DNA of 64,000 bases from Ralstonia sp. TCR112 (GCF_007997035.1 NZ_VOSS01000026.1:1-64000); one strand, 5' to 3'; positions 38,091 through 47,922 are shown, counted from the first letter of the stretch. Translations and numbers: made by a program. The notes: generated by a model not told the origin, from the letters alone.

Positions 38091-38668
38091 GACGCAATGG
38101 CTGCGTCAGGCGCGCGCGGTGGCGGTTGGCGTGATCCCCGTAACCGGTCTCGTGGTCTGTGCGGCCCAGTTGACGGCCGGCAATGACAGACTTGGTGCGT
38201 TGCAAGCGCACGAATCGAGGCGGACTATAGAAGCCGCGAGTTAACGGGGCAATCCCTTCCCGCGAGGGGACATGGACCGCGAGCGCGCTTTCGGTCCCCT
38301 CGTGCGCGAAATGACGCGAAGGAAACGCGCCCCGCGTCATTCCCGTCTGCGTTTGTCGACGTCGATTGTCGACATCTGCCCGACGTCGCCGGACATCGGA
38401 CAAAACTGTACACGGGCGCCCGTTGCGAAGCAGCTAGCCGTTCGGTTAGGTCGCACAGGCACTGCCCGAACGCAACCGTTTGCCACATGGCCGGGCGGCA
38501 ATCTCCACATTGTGAATGTCTTAAGGTGAAGACAAGGCCCCTTGAACTCATCCGGAAGGACGAAACGCGCAATCGGACAGCTCCGTTACTATTCTTCAAT
38601 ATCGCTTCGGGGGGCGAATTCAAACACGGCGAGCCGCGGCACCAGCGCACGCGGTTGTAGGAGGTCGT
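38091..38668. other. Long intergenic region with hairpins
   Basis: 578 bases with no gene I can support. Two inverted repeats stand out. CGAGGGGAC at 38263-38271 is matched by GTCCCCTCG at 38294-38302, and it overlaps the ribosome site of a doubtful 85-codon frame starting at 38272. TGTCGAC at 38354-38360 is matched by GTCGACA at 38368-38374. Either could be an operator or RNA structure. Confidence 0.5.
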
Positions 38669-39151
38669 ATGGAATTGAGTTTTGTCGCCCCCGGCACGCA
38701 GACACATCGGTATGCGCTCAAGCTTGCGGGCCTGCCCGAAGGCACCGAGCCCGGCACGGCGCCAGTCGACCCGGCCTGGGTGGACGATGCCCTCACCGCC
38801 GCCGTGCGGGTATTCGATGCGCATCGCGTGCACTTTGCCGACGCCTACTTCGCCTACCGCGCACGTGAGACCGCGCAGCACTCTACGCGCGCCGCTGGAA
38901 AGACCTCATCCGCCCGCGTTGTCGGCGACCTCCACGACGACACACCGCTGCTCGCGGATACGTTTGCGATTGCGCAGCTGGCAGCACTCGTCTCGTTGGA
39001 GGCGTCGGGCGTGGCCGACGTCATCGACGTTCACCTGGTGGTGGAACGCCTGCGTGACGATGCCCCGGTCCCGCCCGCCGATGGTATCGGCGATGTGGCG
39101 TTCGTCACGGAAACCGCTGCCGGCCTGCAGAGCGTGGGAAGCCGGCATTGA
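38669..39151 (+). CDS. Hypothetical protein, 160 residues
   Basis: The start is well supported by a near-perfect TAGGAGGTC ribosome site 5 bases before the ATG. The protein is acidic and soluble, without signal peptide or membrane helix. The N-terminal half has short helices around WVDDALTAAVRVFDAHRVHFADAYFAYRARE; the C-terminal half has alternating hydrophobic strands and helices (LADTFAIAQLAALVSLEAS, VADVIDVHLVVERLRDD). I do not recognise a family. The neighbours are a diguanylate cyclase and a GtrA gene, both on the other strand, so it is a single-gene unit with a long leader. Confidence 0.6.
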   Translation: MELSFVAPGTQTHRYALKLAGLPEGTEPGTAPVDPAWVDDALTAAVRVFDAHRVHFADAYFAYRARETAQHSTRAAGKTSSARVVGDLHDDTPLLADTFAIAQLAALVSLEASGVADVIDVHLVVERLRDDAPVPPADGIGDVAFVTETAAGLQSVGSRH

Positions 39152-39165
39152 CGCAGGAGGGCCCC

Positions 39166-39723
39166 TCACGGGCCCTTATGCGGGGGCCGTTCCTGCACGA
39201 TGACTGGTTGCGGCTCCGTCGGCGCGCCGACGGCATCGGCGTCACGGAACGTCCAATACCGGTGCACCAGAAAGTTGAAGACTGCCGTGATGGCCGAGGC
39301 GAATACCTGCGCGATCAGGTAATACAGGCCGATCCCGAGGCCGATGGCCATGATGGTCGCATTGCATCCCAGGGCGAGGAAGGCCACCAGACCGAAGCGC
39401 ACCATCGCGCCGATGTGCCCGCGTGTGCTGTTGAAGACGGCCTGCCGGCTGATGAAGTAGTTGAGCGTGGCACCGATCACGCTGCCCGCCACCGATGCCC
39501 GCCACGGCGACACCCCCACCTGCACGAGTCCGAACAGCCCCACATAGTGCGCCAGCGTTGCGCCGCCGCCGATGACGACATAGCGCGCAAACTGCTCCAC
39601 CACCGCCCAGAAATGCTGCCGAGACGCCATGCGCGCGCTCACCCCATCCACGTTGGAACCGCCATTGTGCTCGATCATGACGGGCTGGCCGCAACTCCCG
39701 TGCCACCGTCCCTGCACAATCAA
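39166..39723 (-). CDS. GtrA-family membrane protein
   Basis: 185 residues at most; the ATG at 39630 (MASRQHFWAVVEQF) is the more family-like start, giving 154. Four hydrophobic helices with FARYVVIGGGATLAHYVGLF, GATLNYFISRQAVF and FNFLVHRYWTF match the GtrA/DPMS-like family. These proteins are thought to help flip or transfer undecaprenyl-linked sugars for cell-surface polysaccharides. No glycosyltransferase is adjacent, so the partner is unknown. Inner membrane. Confidence 0.82.
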   Translation of the reverse strand: MIVQGRWHGSCGQPVMIEHNGGSNVDGVSARMASRQHFWAVVEQFARYVVIGGGATLAHYVGLFGLVQVGVSPWRASVAGSVIGATLNYFISRQAVFNSTRGHIGAMVRFGLVAFLALGCNATIMAIGLGIGLYYLIAQVFASAITAVFNFLVHRYWTFRDADAVGAPTEPQPVIVQERPPHKGP

Positions 39724-39800
39724 TAAGTGCGCTTAAAGTTGTGCAACATTTGGCCGTATAGAAACGTGGGGCCCCGCGCGGCTGTGGGGCCCCCATTGCC

Positions 39801-40706
39801 ATGCTCGAACTTCAACCTCTCGACATTCCGCTTGCGATCCCCCTGCCGTGGCCGATGCTTGACGCCGACGGGCAGCTGCTCGTCCCGAAAGGCGACGTCA
39901 TCCACTCGCCGGAAGAGATCGATCTGCTGTGCACGCTGCACCGCCCGCACCGTCTGGCGGACGGCACGCCCGCGCCTGCGCCCGCGTTTGCAAACACGCA
40001 GTTCCCGAACACGATGTTCCCCGACATGGGCGACGACCCTGACGGCGAACGCACGATCGCCATGGAGCTGCTGGGCCTGCGCCCCGGCGGCATGCTGACC
40101 GTGCGCCTGACGGCGGGTGCCGGCCAGACCAAGGGCGCCGCGCGCGTGATGGGCTATAGCCCGCAACGCCATCTGCTGATCACCATGCCCACCGACAGCG
40201 GCCGCACCGTCATGCCGGTCAAGGACGAACTCGTGGAAGTCCACGCCTTCTCGGGCGAGGGCATTGCCAGCTTCGAGTGCACGGTGATGGCGGTGTGCCG
40301 CATCCCGTTCGAATACGTCGTGTTGTCGCCGCCGCGGCGGATCAAGAGCCGCACGCTGCGCAAATCGCTGCGCGTGCGCGCCAACGTGGTGGGCAAGATG
40401 CTGGTGAGCGGCGACCCGCCGCGCATGATCCATATTTCCGACATCAGCACGACGGGCGCGTCGTTCCGCTCTGCGCATCGGCTTGAAGTGAGTGGCGCGC
40501 CGGCCCGCCTGCGCTTCCGCGTAAAAACGCGCGACTACCACTCCGAGCTGGTGGCCGCCGCGCTCGTGCGCAGTGAAAAGCCGGCCGACCTGCCCAATGT
40601 CTATCAATACGGCGTGGAGTTCATCGAACTGGTCGCCGCCCAGAAGATGCTGCTGCAGTGCTTTATTTATGAGCAGTTGCTGTGGGGCGGCCAGCGCATG
40701 GTGTAA
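39801..40706 (+). CDS. PilZ-domain (YcgR-like) c-di-GMP receptor
   Basis: 301 residues. An N-terminal YcgR-type domain (to about 180) is followed by a PilZ domain. The c-di-GMP site is visible as the arginine motif RKSLRVRANV near residue 190 and DISTTGASF about 30 residues later (D-x-S-x-x-G). YcgR proteins bind c-di-GMP and slow the flagellar motor; others act on cellulose or pili. Single gene. The diguanylate cyclase and EAL genes close by suggest a local c-di-GMP group without proving one pathway. Confidence 0.88.
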   Translation: MLELQPLDIPLAIPLPWPMLDADGQLLVPKGDVIHSPEEIDLLCTLHRPHRLADGTPAPAPAFANTQFPNTMFPDMGDDPDGERTIAMELLGLRPGGMLTVRLTAGAGQTKGAARVMGYSPQRHLLITMPTDSGRTVMPVKDELVEVHAFSGEGIASFECTVMAVCRIPFEYVVLSPPRRIKSRTLRKSLRVRANVVGKMLVSGDPPRMIHISDISTTGASFRSAHRLEVSGAPARLRFRVKTRDYHSELVAAALVRSEKPADLPNVYQYGVEFIELVAAQKMLLQCFIYEQLLWGGQRMV

Positions 40707-40929
40707 CGGGCAGAAGGACTGATATTCGCGCTACTTTGATCAGAATTAATTACCGCTAAACGTTAAAAACACAGACCGGAAGCGCCCGAAAACATGCCGG
40801 CGATCGGCCACCCTGGCCGGTTTTCGGCTTATGATGCCGCAGGCTGGCTTGTGACAAAGCTCTACAATTGACAGTGCATCAAGCGTACGCATTTCCGTTT
40901 TAAAGGCATTTGCAGGACGATCCCCATTT

Positions 40930-42345
40930 ATGAGCCGCGCAAGGTCTGCCGCGCCATCGAGTCTGGATCCCATCTCCGGATTGCCGGACCGCGAACGATT
41001 CGTCCAGTTGCTGGCGGCCATGCCGCAACCGGCTCGCCAGGACGCAATCGGCGCGCTGCTGCTCATCAGCTTCGACCATTTTGCCGAGGCGACCAACACG
41101 CTCGGGCCGCTGGCTGCGCGAGAGGTCATCGTCGAATGTGCATCGCGGCTTCAGGCGCTGAGCGTGCCACCTGCGGATGGCCCAGCCCCTATCGTCGGGC
41201 GCATCGGCCCCGAGACCTTTGCCGTTGCCTGCGCAGACTTCGTCTCGGCACAGGACGTGCACGATCTCGCGCGGCGGATTTCCGCGGCGCTCACGCGGCC
41301 TTTCATCACACACGGTTACGAGCTGGTCTGCTCTTGCAGCATCGGCATGACGCTTTTCGAAGGCATGCCCGCCGATGCGGCACGGCTGATTGAACAGGCC
41401 GACCGGGCGCTGTATGGCGTACAGCACGGTGCCGAACCCAGCCCAGCGCTGTACGCCCCGGCGGCCATGCCTCCACGCACGGGCCCCAACGTCGCCCATG
41501 CCGACGGATACGACGCCGTCGCCGAGCACCCGCGCCTGGCCGCGCAACTCCGCCACGCGCTTGCCCGCCGCCAGTTCAGCCTGAACCTCCAACCCCAGCT
41601 GAGCCTGACCGACGGACGGATCGTCGGCTACGAATTCTTGCTGCGCTGGATCTCACCCGAGCTGGGGGGCGTGGCACCAGTCGATTTTCTGCCGATCCTG
41701 GAGCAGACCGGCGACATTCGCGAGGTGGGCCACTGGGTGCTCGACAACGCCGCGCAGATGCTGGCCGGGCTGGTGCGCGAAGAATCGCAGCGTGCAGGGC
41801 GCAACAGCCGGCATCAGCCGGGCGTGCATGCCGCCGTCAACTTGTCGGTGGCGCAGCTGCTTGATCCGCAATTGAGCGATGTCGTGCGCGACATTGCCGC
41901 ACGCCACGCGGTGCCGACCGCACGGCTGGTCTTCGAGATATCGGAACACACGCTGCACCGCGCCAACGGCTCAGCGCAGAAGGCCGTGGACGCTCTGCAC
42001 GCCAGTGGCGCACGCGTGGCTGTGGAAGATTTTGGGGCCACCGCGCACAGCCTTGATTGCCTGGCAACGTTCCGGCCAGACCAGGTCAAACTCGACCAGG
42101 CCATCGTCAACGCGGTGACCAACGCGAGCGACCACGCGGCACTGCAACGTCTGGTGACTGCCGCGCACGGTGCGGGCGTGCCCGTCACGGCCACGCGCGT
42201 GGAAACGGCCGCGCAGCTCCATGCGCTGCGTGCCTGCCGGTGCGACGTCATCCAGGGTTACCTGCTCTCGCAGCCCTTCCCGGCCCGCTGGATCGACGAC
42301 ACGCAAGACGTGATCGCCGAGCGCGCGCGCGATCTGCTGCCGTGA
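40930..42345 (+). CDS. Degenerate GGDEF-EAL protein, probably catalytically inactive
   Basis: 471 residues. The GGDEF domain (about 12-160) has IGPETF in place of GGDEF and so cannot be a cyclase. The EAL domain (about 195-460) has EFL in place of EAL (GYEFLLRW) and EDFGA where active enzymes have DDFG. The NLSV asparagine, the FEISEH glutamate and the VKLD lysine remain. Loss of a metal-binding acidic residue suggests a c-di-GMP-binding or protein-interaction role rather than phosphodiesterase activity. No sensor domain or membrane helix. Its stop codon abuts the terminator of the convergent chemoreceptor gene. Confidence 0.85.
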   Translation: MSRARSAAPSSLDPISGLPDRERFVQLLAAMPQPARQDAIGALLLISFDHFAEATNTLGPLAAREVIVECASRLQALSVPPADGPAPIVGRIGPETFAVACADFVSAQDVHDLARRISAALTRPFITHGYELVCSCSIGMTLFEGMPADAARLIEQADRALYGVQHGAEPSPALYAPAAMPPRTGPNVAHADGYDAVAEHPRLAAQLRHALARRQFSLNLQPQLSLTDGRIVGYEFLLRWISPELGGVAPVDFLPILEQTGDIREVGHWVLDNAAQMLAGLVREESQRAGRNSRHQPGVHAAVNLSVAQLLDPQLSDVVRDIAARHAVPTARLVFEISEHTLHRANGSAQKAVDALHASGARVAVEDFGATAHSLDCLATFRPDQVKLDQAIVNAVTNASDHAALQRLVTAAHGAGVPVTATRVETAAQLHALRACRCDVIQGYLLSQPFPARWIDDTQDVIAERARDLLP

Positions 42346-42381
42346 AAAAAAAGCCCTCCCGCTGCGAAGCGGAAGGGCTTA
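42345..42381 (-). terminator. Rho-independent terminator of the chemoreceptor gene
   Basis: AAGCCCT-CCCGCT pairs with AGCGGAAGGGCTT around a GCGA loop. On the minus strand it is followed by eight T, directly after the receptor gene. It also touches the stop of the convergent GGDEF-EAL gene. Confidence 0.88.
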
Positions 42382-42401
42382 CGTGCTTGCGCGTGTGCTG
42401 C

Positions 42402-43970
42402 TTATGCGTGCTCGACGCGGAAGACCGCCACCGCGCTGCGCAGCGCCTCAGCCTGTTCTTCCAGCGATTCCGCCGCAGCGGCTGCTTGCTCAACCAGCGC
42501 CGCATTCTGCTGCGTCACCTGATCCATCTGCGTGACGGCCTGGTTGACCTGCTCGATGCCGCTGCTCTGTTCCTCCGACGCAGCGCTGATCTCGCCCATG
42601 ATGTCGGTCACGCGGCGCACTGCTACCACCACCTCGTCGATCACCGTGCCGGCTTCGGCCACCAGGGTCGAGCCGTTCTGCACGCGGCCCACCGAATCCC
42701 CGATCAACTCCTTGATCTCCTTGGCGGCCGTGGCGCTGCGCTGCGCGAGGCTGCGCACCTCGCCGGCAACGACGGCAAAACCGCGGCCCTGCTCGCCAGC
42801 GCGTGCGGCTTCCACCGCGGCATTCAGCGCCAGGATGTTGGTCTGAAACGCAATGCCCTCGATCACGCCGATGATGTCGGCGATCTTGCGGCTGCTTTCG
42901 TTGATGCCGGCCATGGTGTCCACCACGCGCCCCACGACTTCCCCGCCCTTGACGGCGATGTCCGACGCGTTGACGGCGAGCGCGCTCGCCTGGCGTGCGT
43001 TGTCGGCGTTCTGCTTCACGATGCTGGTCAGTTCCTCCATGCTCGACGCGGTTTCTTCCAGCGACGAAGCCTGTTGCTCCGTGCGCTGCGAGAGGTCGGC
43101 ATTGCCGGCTGCAATCTGCTTGGTGGCACTGGCGATCGAATCCGAGCCCGTACGCACCTGCCCGATGATCTGCTGCAGGCTCGTTTGCATGGACGACACC
43201 GCATGCATGAGCCGTGCGGTTTCGTCGCGGCGGCCGGCGGCGGTCTGGCCTTCCATGCGCGTGGCGAGGTCGCCCGACGCCATGCGCTCGAACACCTGGA
43301 TGGCGCGTTCCAGCGGACGCACCACCGTGCGGCCGAGCACGCCGCGCGCCACCACCGACAGCACCAGCGCAGCGGCCAGCAAGCCGCCCGAGATCCAGAT
43401 GCTCATCGCATAGCGCGATTGGGAATGGTCGAAGCGCTGCTGGCCGTACTTGAAGCGCGCCCCGACCAGCGGCCCGAGCGCCGCGTCGTAGTCGACAAAC
43501 AGCTTCGGCACCAGGTTGGTGTTCAGCTCGCGATACGTGGTGAGGTCGCTGCGCTCCAGCGCGGCAATGGCCGGCTCCAGCGCGGTCTTGACGAACTTGG
43601 TGCGGGCGGCATCGGCGGCTTGCAGCTGGGCGCGGTCCGCATCCGGAATCGGCAGCTTCATGAACTGCGCCCACGCCTCGTTGGCCGAATTGACCATGGT
43701 GTGCGCGTCGGCCAGCAGCTTCTTGAGCTCTTCCGGCGACGAGACCGCATCGAAATTGGTCAGGTGGATGCGCGCCCACAGCAGGTTGATGGTGTCTTTG
43801 GCCAGCAGGTCAAGGCCTTTGGCATCTTCCAGATACACCGCGCGCAGATCTTCATTGGTGGCCCGGCCGGTGGTGATGCCGGCGAAACCCACCACCGCAA
43901 TCATCACGGCAAATACCGCGACCAGGAACGTCAGCCGCGTGCGAATGCTCGTATCCATCCACTTCCACAT
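42402..43970 (-). CDS. Methyl-accepting chemotaxis protein (4HB-type sensor)
   Basis: 522 residues. Short cytoplasmic start, first membrane helix about 13-34, and a periplasmic four-helix bundle about 35-190. A second helix (about 192-212) leads into HAMP and a long signalling hairpin. The tip [33 protein letters not shown] is intact, as is the glutamate/glutamine-rich methylation region before it ([20 protein letters not shown]). No C-terminal CheR-docking pentapeptide is visible (ends FRVEHA). The ligand is unknown. Transcribed alone. Confidence 0.95.
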   Translation of the reverse strand: MWKWMDTSIRTRLTFLVAVFAVMIAVVGFAGITTGRATNEDLRAVYLEDAKGLDLLAKDTINLLWARIHLTNFDAVSSPEELKKLLADAHTMVNSANEAWAQFMKLPIPDADRAQLQAADAARTKFVKTALEPAIAALERSDLTTYRELNTNLVPKLFVDYDAALGPLVGARFKYGQQRFDHSQSRYAMSIWISGGLLAAALVLSVVARGVLGRTVVRPLERAIQVFERMASGDLATRMEGQTAAGRRDETARLMHAVSSMQTSLQQIIGQVRTGSDSIASATKQIAAGNADLSQRTEQQASSLEETASSMEELTSIVKQNADNARQASALAVNASDIAVKGGEVVGRVVDTMAGINESSRKIADIIGVIEGIAFQTNILALNAAVEAARAGEQGRGFAVVAGEVRSLAQRSATAAKEIKELIGDSVGRVQNGSTLVAEAGTVIDEVVVAVRRVTDIMGEISAASEEQSSGIEQVNQAVTQMDQVTQQNAALVEQAAAAAESLEEQAEALRSAVAVFRVEHA

Positions 43971-44261
43971 GTGTTTTCCCCTGCATGGTTGGCCCGTGTG
44001 GCGCGGAGATCGTTTCCCCGCGCCCCTCTTCAGGCACCCTGTTCACTCCCAAAGGTGCTAACGGCAGGCGGCGGCGGAAATAGAGGGCCAGCACCCGAAT
44101 GCCGGGGATGCGCCGCAAGTGATATGCAAGAAGGTAAAAAAGATGCGGCAGACGCACCCCACGTGCGCGGGGTGGCACTAAAATGCGGGTTGCGCCACCG
44201 GTTGGGGTGGCAATCACGCGAACATCGTGCGGGATACCGCACGGCTCACAAGGGGATCGAG

Positions 44262-44402
44262 ATGAAGAAACTGATCGCACTGCTGGCCCTGGGCTGCGCC
44301 GTTCTGGCTGGCTGCAACACGATGGCAGGCATGGGCAAGGACATCCAGACCGGTGGCCAGAAGCTGGAAAACGCTGCTGACAACACCAAGCAGAAGATGT
44401 AA
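44262..44402 (+). CDS. Entericidin-like small lipoprotein
   Basis: 46 residues, short enough to be missed by gene callers. It has the lipobox LAGC after a 17-residue signal, then the body NTMAGMGKDIQTGGQKLENAADNTKQKM, which is the entericidin A/B pattern (GxGxD...G..LE.AA). In enterobacteria entericidins form a membrane toxin/antidote pair; in betaproteobacteria a lone copy is common and of unclear role. A clear hairpin terminator follows. Confidence 0.88.
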   Translation: MKKLIALLALGCAVLAGCNTMAGMGKDIQTGGQKLENAADNTKQKM

Positions 44403-44438
44403 TGAAGCAACGGCCGGGCGAGCCCTGGCCTACGCTGC

Positions 44439-44466
44439 AAAACGCCGCACTTCGCGGCGTTTTTCT
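44439..44466 (+). terminator. Rho-independent terminator after the entericidin gene
   Basis: AAAACGCCGC pairs perfectly with GCGGCGTTTT over a 5-base loop, with a T tract. It separates the gene from the convergent phospholipase-D-type gene. Confidence 0.9.
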
Positions 44467-44476
44467 TTTGGAGCCG

Positions 44477-46210
44477 CTACAGAAGCTCTTCCGGCGTAAA
44501 CGGCGCCAGCATCTGGATCCACGTCCGGCGGCCCAGGCCCACTTCCGGCTCGTGATCGACGACGACCTCCTTGCCGTTGTCATGCGTGGTCCAGCGCAGG
44601 TGGCCGTCGTCCTTGGTCACCCGGTAGGCGCTGTCACGCACCGAGTCGTCGAACAGCTTGGCCACCGCCTCCGCCAGCACCGGGCTGCGGATGATCAGCC
44701 CCGTTTCCGTATTCAGGCCGATCGAGCGCGGGTCGATGTTCATTGAGCCGACAAACAGGGTGCTGCGGTCGACCACGATCGATTTCACGTGCAGGCTGGC
44801 CTGCGACGAACGGAACGTGCCGATCATCCTGGGGCGATCCCCCAGCGTCGGGCGCAGTTCGTACAGCTCGACACCGTCGTCGATCAGCGCGCTGCGATAT
44901 TTCGCATAGCCGACATGCACGATGGGCGCGTCGGTCGCCGCCAGCGAATTGGTCAGCACGCGCAGGCGCACGCCGCGATCCTGCAGGCGCTTGGCCACCT
45001 CGATGCCGCGCTTGCCCGGCACGAAGTACGGTGAGATGAGCACCACCTCGCGCTTGGCCTCGTCAATCAGGCGCAGAAGCGTCTGGGCGAGACGCTCACC
45101 GCCAGGTTCCACCTCATCCCCCGACACCTTGGCCGGACGATCGACGATGACCTGCGCAGGCGCCCACTCCAGGCGCAGCCGGCCACGGGCAATCTGATCG
45201 GCGAGGAACCAGTCACGCGGGGCAGGTTTGAGCGGCAAGGGCTGCTCCGGCGCCGGGCTGGCGAGGTCAGTCCGGTTGCGGCGCTGCTCGAGCTGCGAGA
45301 TCGTCTTGTCAGGCGAGGCCTTGCCGGAACCGGAGCCTGAACCCATGTCGATCGGCCGGGTCGGCACGTCGATATGCTGGGGCGGCCCTTCCGGCCGGTT
45401 CGGCATCGTCACGGGTGCGGGATAGTTGCCGTCTTTCTGCGCGGGCGGATGCGCCGTGCTCGGTTCGGGCGCCAACGCCTGCACCGGATAGGCAAATTCG
45501 CTGTTCCAGTACGCATCGAACGCCGACGACAACTGGCGCACCGCCGGCCCCGCGGCCAGCACGTCCAGGTCGACAAAGTTGGTGGTCTCGTTCTGGGTGA
45601 AATACTCGGCGCCCAGATTGCGCCCGCCCGTCACGGCCAGCGCGTTGTCGGCAATGAAGGCCTTGTTGTGCATGCGGCGATTGACGCGGCGGAACTCAGC
45701 CGCACCGCTCAGGTACCGCGTGACGTTCGACATGCGGCCGCCAGGAAACGGGTTGAACAGCCGTACGTCGATGTTCTTGTGCGACGAAAACTTCAGGAAC
45801 GCCAGGTCGCGCCCGTCGCTGTGCAGATCGTCGACCAGCATGCGTACGCGCACGCCCCGGTCGGCAGCGGCCCGCACATGGCGCATGAGTTCGCGCACGC
45901 TGTTGTCGCTGGCGATGATGAAGTACTGCAGGTCCAACGTACGCTCGGCCCGGTCGGCCAGTGTAAGCAGCGTGGCATAGGCTTCTTCGCCCGAGGGGAT
46001 CAGCCGGAAGCCGGACACATCGGCCGACGGCGCATTCGTCTGCGCGAGGCGCCCCAGCGAGGTGGCCGATTGGGCATTGGCCAGCGCCGTCGTCACGGGC
46101 CGATCGACATGCTCGGGCAGGCTCGCGCAGCCGGTCAGCAGCGCGATGGCCAGCCAGGCAAGCCAGGCGCGTAGAAGCGCGGTCGGGAGGTTCCTCGGGT
46201 GCCCTTGCAT
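44477..46210 (-). CDS. Phospholipase-D-superfamily lipoprotein (ClsC/YmdC-like)
   Basis: 577 residues from the ATG at 46210, chosen because it begins a lipoprotein signal (AIALLTGCAS); the frame is open 112 codons further. Two HKD motifs are present, HNKAFIAD near residue 180 and HVKSIVVD near 473, each followed by the G..N segment. A low-complexity Pro/Ser/Gly insert separates the halves. The closest pattern is the ClsC/YmdC type, which makes cardiolipin from phosphatidylethanolamine and phosphatidylglycerol. Divergent from a second HKD gene with a 151-base gap. Confidence 0.85.
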   Translation of the reverse strand: MQGHPRNLPTALLRAWLAWLAIALLTGCASLPEHVDRPVTTALANAQSATSLGRLAQTNAPSADVSGFRLIPSGEEAYATLLTLADRAERTLDLQYFIIASDNSVRELMRHVRAAADRGVRVRMLVDDLHSDGRDLAFLKFSSHKNIDVRLFNPFPGGRMSNVTRYLSGAAEFRRVNRRMHNKAFIADNALAVTGGRNLGAEYFTQNETTNFVDLDVLAAGPAVRQLSSAFDAYWNSEFAYPVQALAPEPSTAHPPAQKDGNYPAPVTMPNRPEGPPQHIDVPTRPIDMGSGSGSGKASPDKTISQLEQRRNRTDLASPAPEQPLPLKPAPRDWFLADQIARGRLRLEWAPAQVIVDRPAKVSGDEVEPGGERLAQTLLRLIDEAKREVVLISPYFVPGKRGIEVAKRLQDRGVRLRVLTNSLAATDAPIVHVGYAKYRSALIDDGVELYELRPTLGDRPRMIGTFRSSQASLHVKSIVVDRSTLFVGSMNIDPRSIGLNTETGLIIRSPVLAEAVAKLFDDSVRDSAYRVTKDDGHLRWTTHDNGKEVVVDHEPEVGLGRRTWIQMLAPFTPEELL

Positions 46211-46361
46211 GTTCGAATGTCGGTTGGGTACGGCGGGTCGAGAGGACGTTGACTTCACACCAGCATACGGCGTGCCTGACGTGGACGCCGCAGCCAGACT
46301 ACGCGAGATATCCGCCAGGGCAATATCCGTGTTTGTCCGACGCCACCTGGACCGTGTCAAA

Positions 46362-47831
46362 ATGGCCAACGGTGTGCCGTTTCCCCCGACGCTCTCAATG
46401 CTGACCAACACCACGGCATTTGCCGCCTTCCTCTTTCTTGTGCACTGCGTGGGCGTGCTCGCTGCCATGCATGCCGTGCTGACCGTGCGTACGTCGCAGG
46501 GCGCCATCGCGTGGGCCATCTCGCTGGTCACGCTGCCGGAATTCACGCTGATCCCCTATCTGATCTTCGGGCGCAGCACCTTTGCCGGCTATGTGGATGC
46601 ACGCCGCTTTCACAACGCCCGCCTGCGAGAAATCACCCTCTCCGACGACTGGCGCCGCCTGCGCGACCATGAATCGAGCGTGGTCGCGCCGCAACACACC
46701 TGCATGCAGGCGTTGCCTCGCCTGACCGGCACACCGTGCCTGGCGCGCAACCGCGTGCGATTGCTTGTCAACGGCGCAGAAACCTTCGATGCGATCTTTG
46801 CGGCCATTGAGCAGGCGCGCCGGGTGCTGATCGTGCAGTTCTTCATCGTGCATGACGACACGCTCGGGCGCCGCCTGGCCGAACTGCTGCTCGACCGCGC
46901 GCGTGCCGGGGTGCGCGTGTACTTTCTCTTCGACAGCATCGGCTGCCACGCACTGCCCCGCCACTATGTGCATCGGCTCGTCGAAGGCGGCGTGCTGGCC
47001 AAGCCCTTCTCTACCCACGCCGGGTTCGTCAACCGCTTCCAGCTCAACTTCCGCAACCACCGCAAGCTCGTCGTGGTGGACGGCGAGCGCGCTTACGTTG
47101 GCGGCCACAACGTCGGCAACGAATACATGGGCGAAAAGCCGCCGCTTGCACCGTGGCGCGATACGCATATCGAGATCGTCGGTGCCGCGGTCATGGACTT
47201 GCAGCTGACCTTTGCCGAAGACTGGTATTGGGCTGCCCACGAAGTGCCGCAACTGATCGTGCCCGAACTGCGGCCGGAAGAAGACATGGTCTGCCAGGTG
47301 GTCGCCAGCGGCCCGGCCGACAAACAGGAAACCTGCTCGCTGTTCTTCATGGAAGCCATTCAATCGGCGCGCAAGCGGCTGTGGATCACGTCGCCGTACT
47401 TCATTCCGGACGAAGCGGTGTTTGCTGCGCTGCGCCTCGCCGTGCTGCGGGGGGTGGACGTGCGCATCCTGATCCCGTCGCGGCCGGACCATCACATGGT
47501 GTTCCTGGCGTCGTCGCTGTATGCGTATCAGGCGATCCGCGCGGGCGTGAAGATCTACCGTTATCTGCCCGGCTTCCTGCACCAGAAGGTCGTACTGATC
47601 GACGATGAGGCTGCCGCCGTGGGCAGCGCCAACCTTGACAACCGCTCGTTCCGCCTGAACTTCGAGCTGATGATCATGACCGCCGACCCGCGCTTCGCCA
47701 ACGACGTCGCGCAGATGCTGGAAGTCGATTTTGCCGAAGCCGCCCGCGTCGGCCGCGACGAATACGAACACGCCCACCCGCTGCGCCGCGTGATCATGCA
47801 CGTGGCCAAGCTATTCGCGCCCATCCTGTAG
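46362..47831 (+). CDS. cls: Cardiolipin synthase (ClsA-like)
   Basis: 489 residues from 46362; the ATG at 46398 (MLTNTTAFAAF) is an alternative and no strong ribosome site marks either. Two N-terminal membrane helices precede two HKD motifs: NHRKLVVVDGERAYVGG at about 232 and HQKVVLIDDEAAAVGS at about 407. It condenses two phosphatidylglycerol molecules to cardiolipin at the inner membrane. The usual 480-490 residue length of bacterial Cls fits. The divergent neighbour is also an HKD protein, so both cardiolipin branches may share a promoter region. Confidence 0.92.
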   Translation: MANGVPFPPTLSMLTNTTAFAAFLFLVHCVGVLAAMHAVLTVRTSQGAIAWAISLVTLPEFTLIPYLIFGRSTFAGYVDARRFHNARLREITLSDDWRRLRDHESSVVAPQHTCMQALPRLTGTPCLARNRVRLLVNGAETFDAIFAAIEQARRVLIVQFFIVHDDTLGRRLAELLLDRARAGVRVYFLFDSIGCHALPRHYVHRLVEGGVLAKPFSTHAGFVNRFQLNFRNHRKLVVVDGERAYVGGHNVGNEYMGEKPPLAPWRDTHIEIVGAAVMDLQLTFAEDWYWAAHEVPQLIVPELRPEEDMVCQVVASGPADKQETCSLFFMEAIQSARKRLWITSPYFIPDEAVFAALRLAVLRGVDVRILIPSRPDHHMVFLASSLYAYQAIRAGVKIYRYLPGFLHQKVVLIDDEAAAVGSANLDNRSFRLNFELMIMTADPRFANDVAQMLEVDFAEAARVGRDEYEHAHPLRRVIMHVAKLFAPIL

Positions 47832-47922
47832 TCAGCGTCACGCCCGGAATTCGCCCGCAAGAAGCGGAGCGCACGCAGACATCGTCATCCCTACCCTGAG
47901 CGTACGTTTTCAGGAGTGTGCG

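Noticed and set aside
38272-38529. 85-codon plus-strand frame with a GAGGGG site
   Set aside because: The ribosome-like site is part of a hairpin, composition is Arg/Thr-rich and I see no family; kept only as a note in the intergenic entry.
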